Shown piece after piece: positions 32,949 through 34,071 of a stretch of 34,071 nt of DNA. The position numbers and the translations under genes are program-made. Under the pieces are notes generated by a model. The model saw only the letters and a program-made list of their open reading frames with translations, made no database searches and was not told where the DNA came from. The stretch spans positions 1 to 34,071 of the forward strand of contig JBILJV010000021.1 in NCBI GenBank assembly GCA_044377005.1. The letters run 5' to 3'. Every line of letters starts with the position of its first letter. The first letter of the stretch is position 1. This DNA comes from JABMMZ01 sp044377005. Its GTDB lineage: Bacteria; Bacteroidota; Bacteroidia; NS11-12g; UBA955.

Positions 32949-34071
32949 ATGATTAAAGCCTTTACTTTACTTTTTTTATTTTCCTTCCTTTATATTCAAA
33001 ATACTAATGCTCAAATAAGTATTAACAGTTCGGATATGCCTAGCAGTGGAGATACTATTCGATATTCAAATGCATCTGTTGGTACCTTTAATTTCATACA
33101 AACTGGAGCAAATTTCAATTGGGATTATAAAAATTTGGGAATTAATAACCAAGAATTGTACAAATTTCAAACCTTAAGTCAAACCCCTTATGCTAGTTTA
33201 ATTTTATCTGGATTACCTTTTGGTGCATTTGGATACAAAATTGCGGACAGTGTTGGACAAGGACAATTTTCTTTCAAAGACATTTATAATTTTTTTGAAA
33301 AAAACAGTAATTCTTGGAGAGCAGTTGGAACCGCATTTACATTACCAATTCAAGGAAATACATTTAAAACAGGTGGCGTATATTCTGACAAAGACGAAAT
33401 ATACCAATTTCCATTAAATTTTAACGATTACGATTCATCTACTTTTAAAGTTACAACTCCATTTGGTATTTCTTTTTTCAATGTTGGCAGCTTTGAACAA
33501 AAAGGATACCGCATTAATACAGTTGAAGGTTGGGGTGTCATTAGCACCCCTTATGCAAATGCAGTCAGTTGTATTAAAATAAAATCAAAAGTAGAAGAAA
33601 TTGACTCCTTACGTTTGGCTATTCCAGGACAACAGGCTATTACTCTTGGATTTCCTAACAGTCGTATAGAGTACAAATGGTTGAGTAAATCTGAAAAAAT
33701 CCCTGTATTAGAGGTAACAGGCTCCAATTTAAACAATCAATTTGTCCCTAATTTAGTTCGTTACAGAGATACTTACAGAAAACCACAACCTTCTTTATTA
33801 GGGCCTCGTGTTAACTTTAATGTAAATAAAACAAAAGGATTTAGACAAATTGACACCTTTAAGTTTAGCAACACAACAACGCCTAATTTTGGCAATACAT
33901 ACGAATGGACAATAACACCAAGTAATGGCGTTCGATATATAAATAACACTAATAAAAACTCAGCTAATCCTCAAATTGTGATGGATATTGCAGGCTTATA
34001 TTCTGTTGGATTAAAAGGAACTAATTTGGCAGGATTCAGAGACACAATAAAATCTAACTACATTGAAGTGA
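32949..34071 (+). CDS. Secreted protein with PKD-like domain, cut by window end
   Basis: An open frame from ATG 32949 runs without a stop to the last base of the window (374 codons visible). It begins with a signal peptide (MIKAFTLLFLFSFLYIQNTNA, cut before QISI). A PKD-like region near the visible end shows YEWTITPSNG...GLYSVGLKGTNLAG. The middle (residues about 30-270) has no family I recognise. The 3' end is missing, so a T9SS sorting domain can be neither seen nor excluded; the PKD-type repeats and neighbours make one likely. It is divergent from the M1 peptidase gene. Confidence 0.8.
   Translation, partial: MIKAFTLLFLFSFLYIQNTNAQISINSSDMPSSGDTIRYSNASVGTFNFIQTGANFNWDYKNLGINNQELYKFQTLSQTPYASLILSGLPFGAFGYKIADSVGQGQFSFKDIYNFFEKNSNSWRAVGTAFTLPIQGNTFKTGGVYSDKDEIYQFPLNFNDYDSSTFKVTTPFGISFFNVGSFEQKGYRINTVEGWGVISTPYANAVSCIKIKSKVEEIDSLRLAIPGQQAITLGFPNSRIEYKWLSKSEKIPVLEVTGSNLNNQFVPNLVRYRDTYRKPQPSLLGPRVNFNVNKTKGFRQIDTFKFSNTTTPNFGNTYEWTITPSNGVRYINNTNKNSANPQIVMDIAGLYSVGLKGTNLAGFRDTIKSNYIEV

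Overview
This is an AT-rich window from a member of the Bacteroidota. The evidence is fourfold. Promoters have the phylum-specific form, with TTG near -33 and TAnnTTTG near -7. Several secreted proteins end in type IX secretion (T9SS type A) sorting domains. The gene sets are typical of the phylum (divergent rsfS/birA, then coaX - outer-membrane protein - TPR - lptC). There are no Shine-Dalgarno-led starts. It looks like ordinary chromosome: I see no phage, transposon, plasmid, CRISPR, rRNA or tRNA genes.

Layout. 1-1012: gene-poor, with two small hypothetical genes (one KTSC-like). 1013-6460: rsfS (-), divergent from a co-oriented run of birA, coaX, an outer-membrane barrel, a TPR protein, lptC and a small membrane protein. 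6447-8503 (-): a membrane glycosyltransferase and a flippase-like UPF0104 protein, head-to-head with ruvC (+). 9087-13473 (-): a T9SS-secreted protein, truB, ribF and an M23/LysM peptidase, all overlapping. 13544-16446: a polytopic membrane protein divergent from a T9SS-secreted two-domain protein. 16496-19941 (-): a large ELWxxDGT-repeat protein and a lipoprotein with two membrane spans. 20228-22975 (+): SDR-menA-menC, two steps of menaquinone synthesis plus a reductase-like protein. 22972-27070 (-): three thioredoxin-like Omp28-type envelope proteins in a row. 27381-28148 mazG (+); 28267-30477 purL (-); 30541-32904 a T9SS-sorted M1 aminopeptidase (-); from 32949 a secreted protein running off the window (+).

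The themes are envelope biogenesis and secreted proteins mixed with housekeeping enzymes. I do not see a convincing new multi-gene system. The most notable signals are these. An exact or one-off TAnnTTTG element lies only 4-10 nt before many start codons, including TTG and GTG starts, which suggests leaderless mRNAs. ruvC and the UPF0104 gene overlap head-to-head at a shared TTG/TTG start. The ELWxxDGT protein begins and ends with complementary half-repeats. Three thioredoxin-like proteins are clustered, two of them sharing the same promoter architecture.
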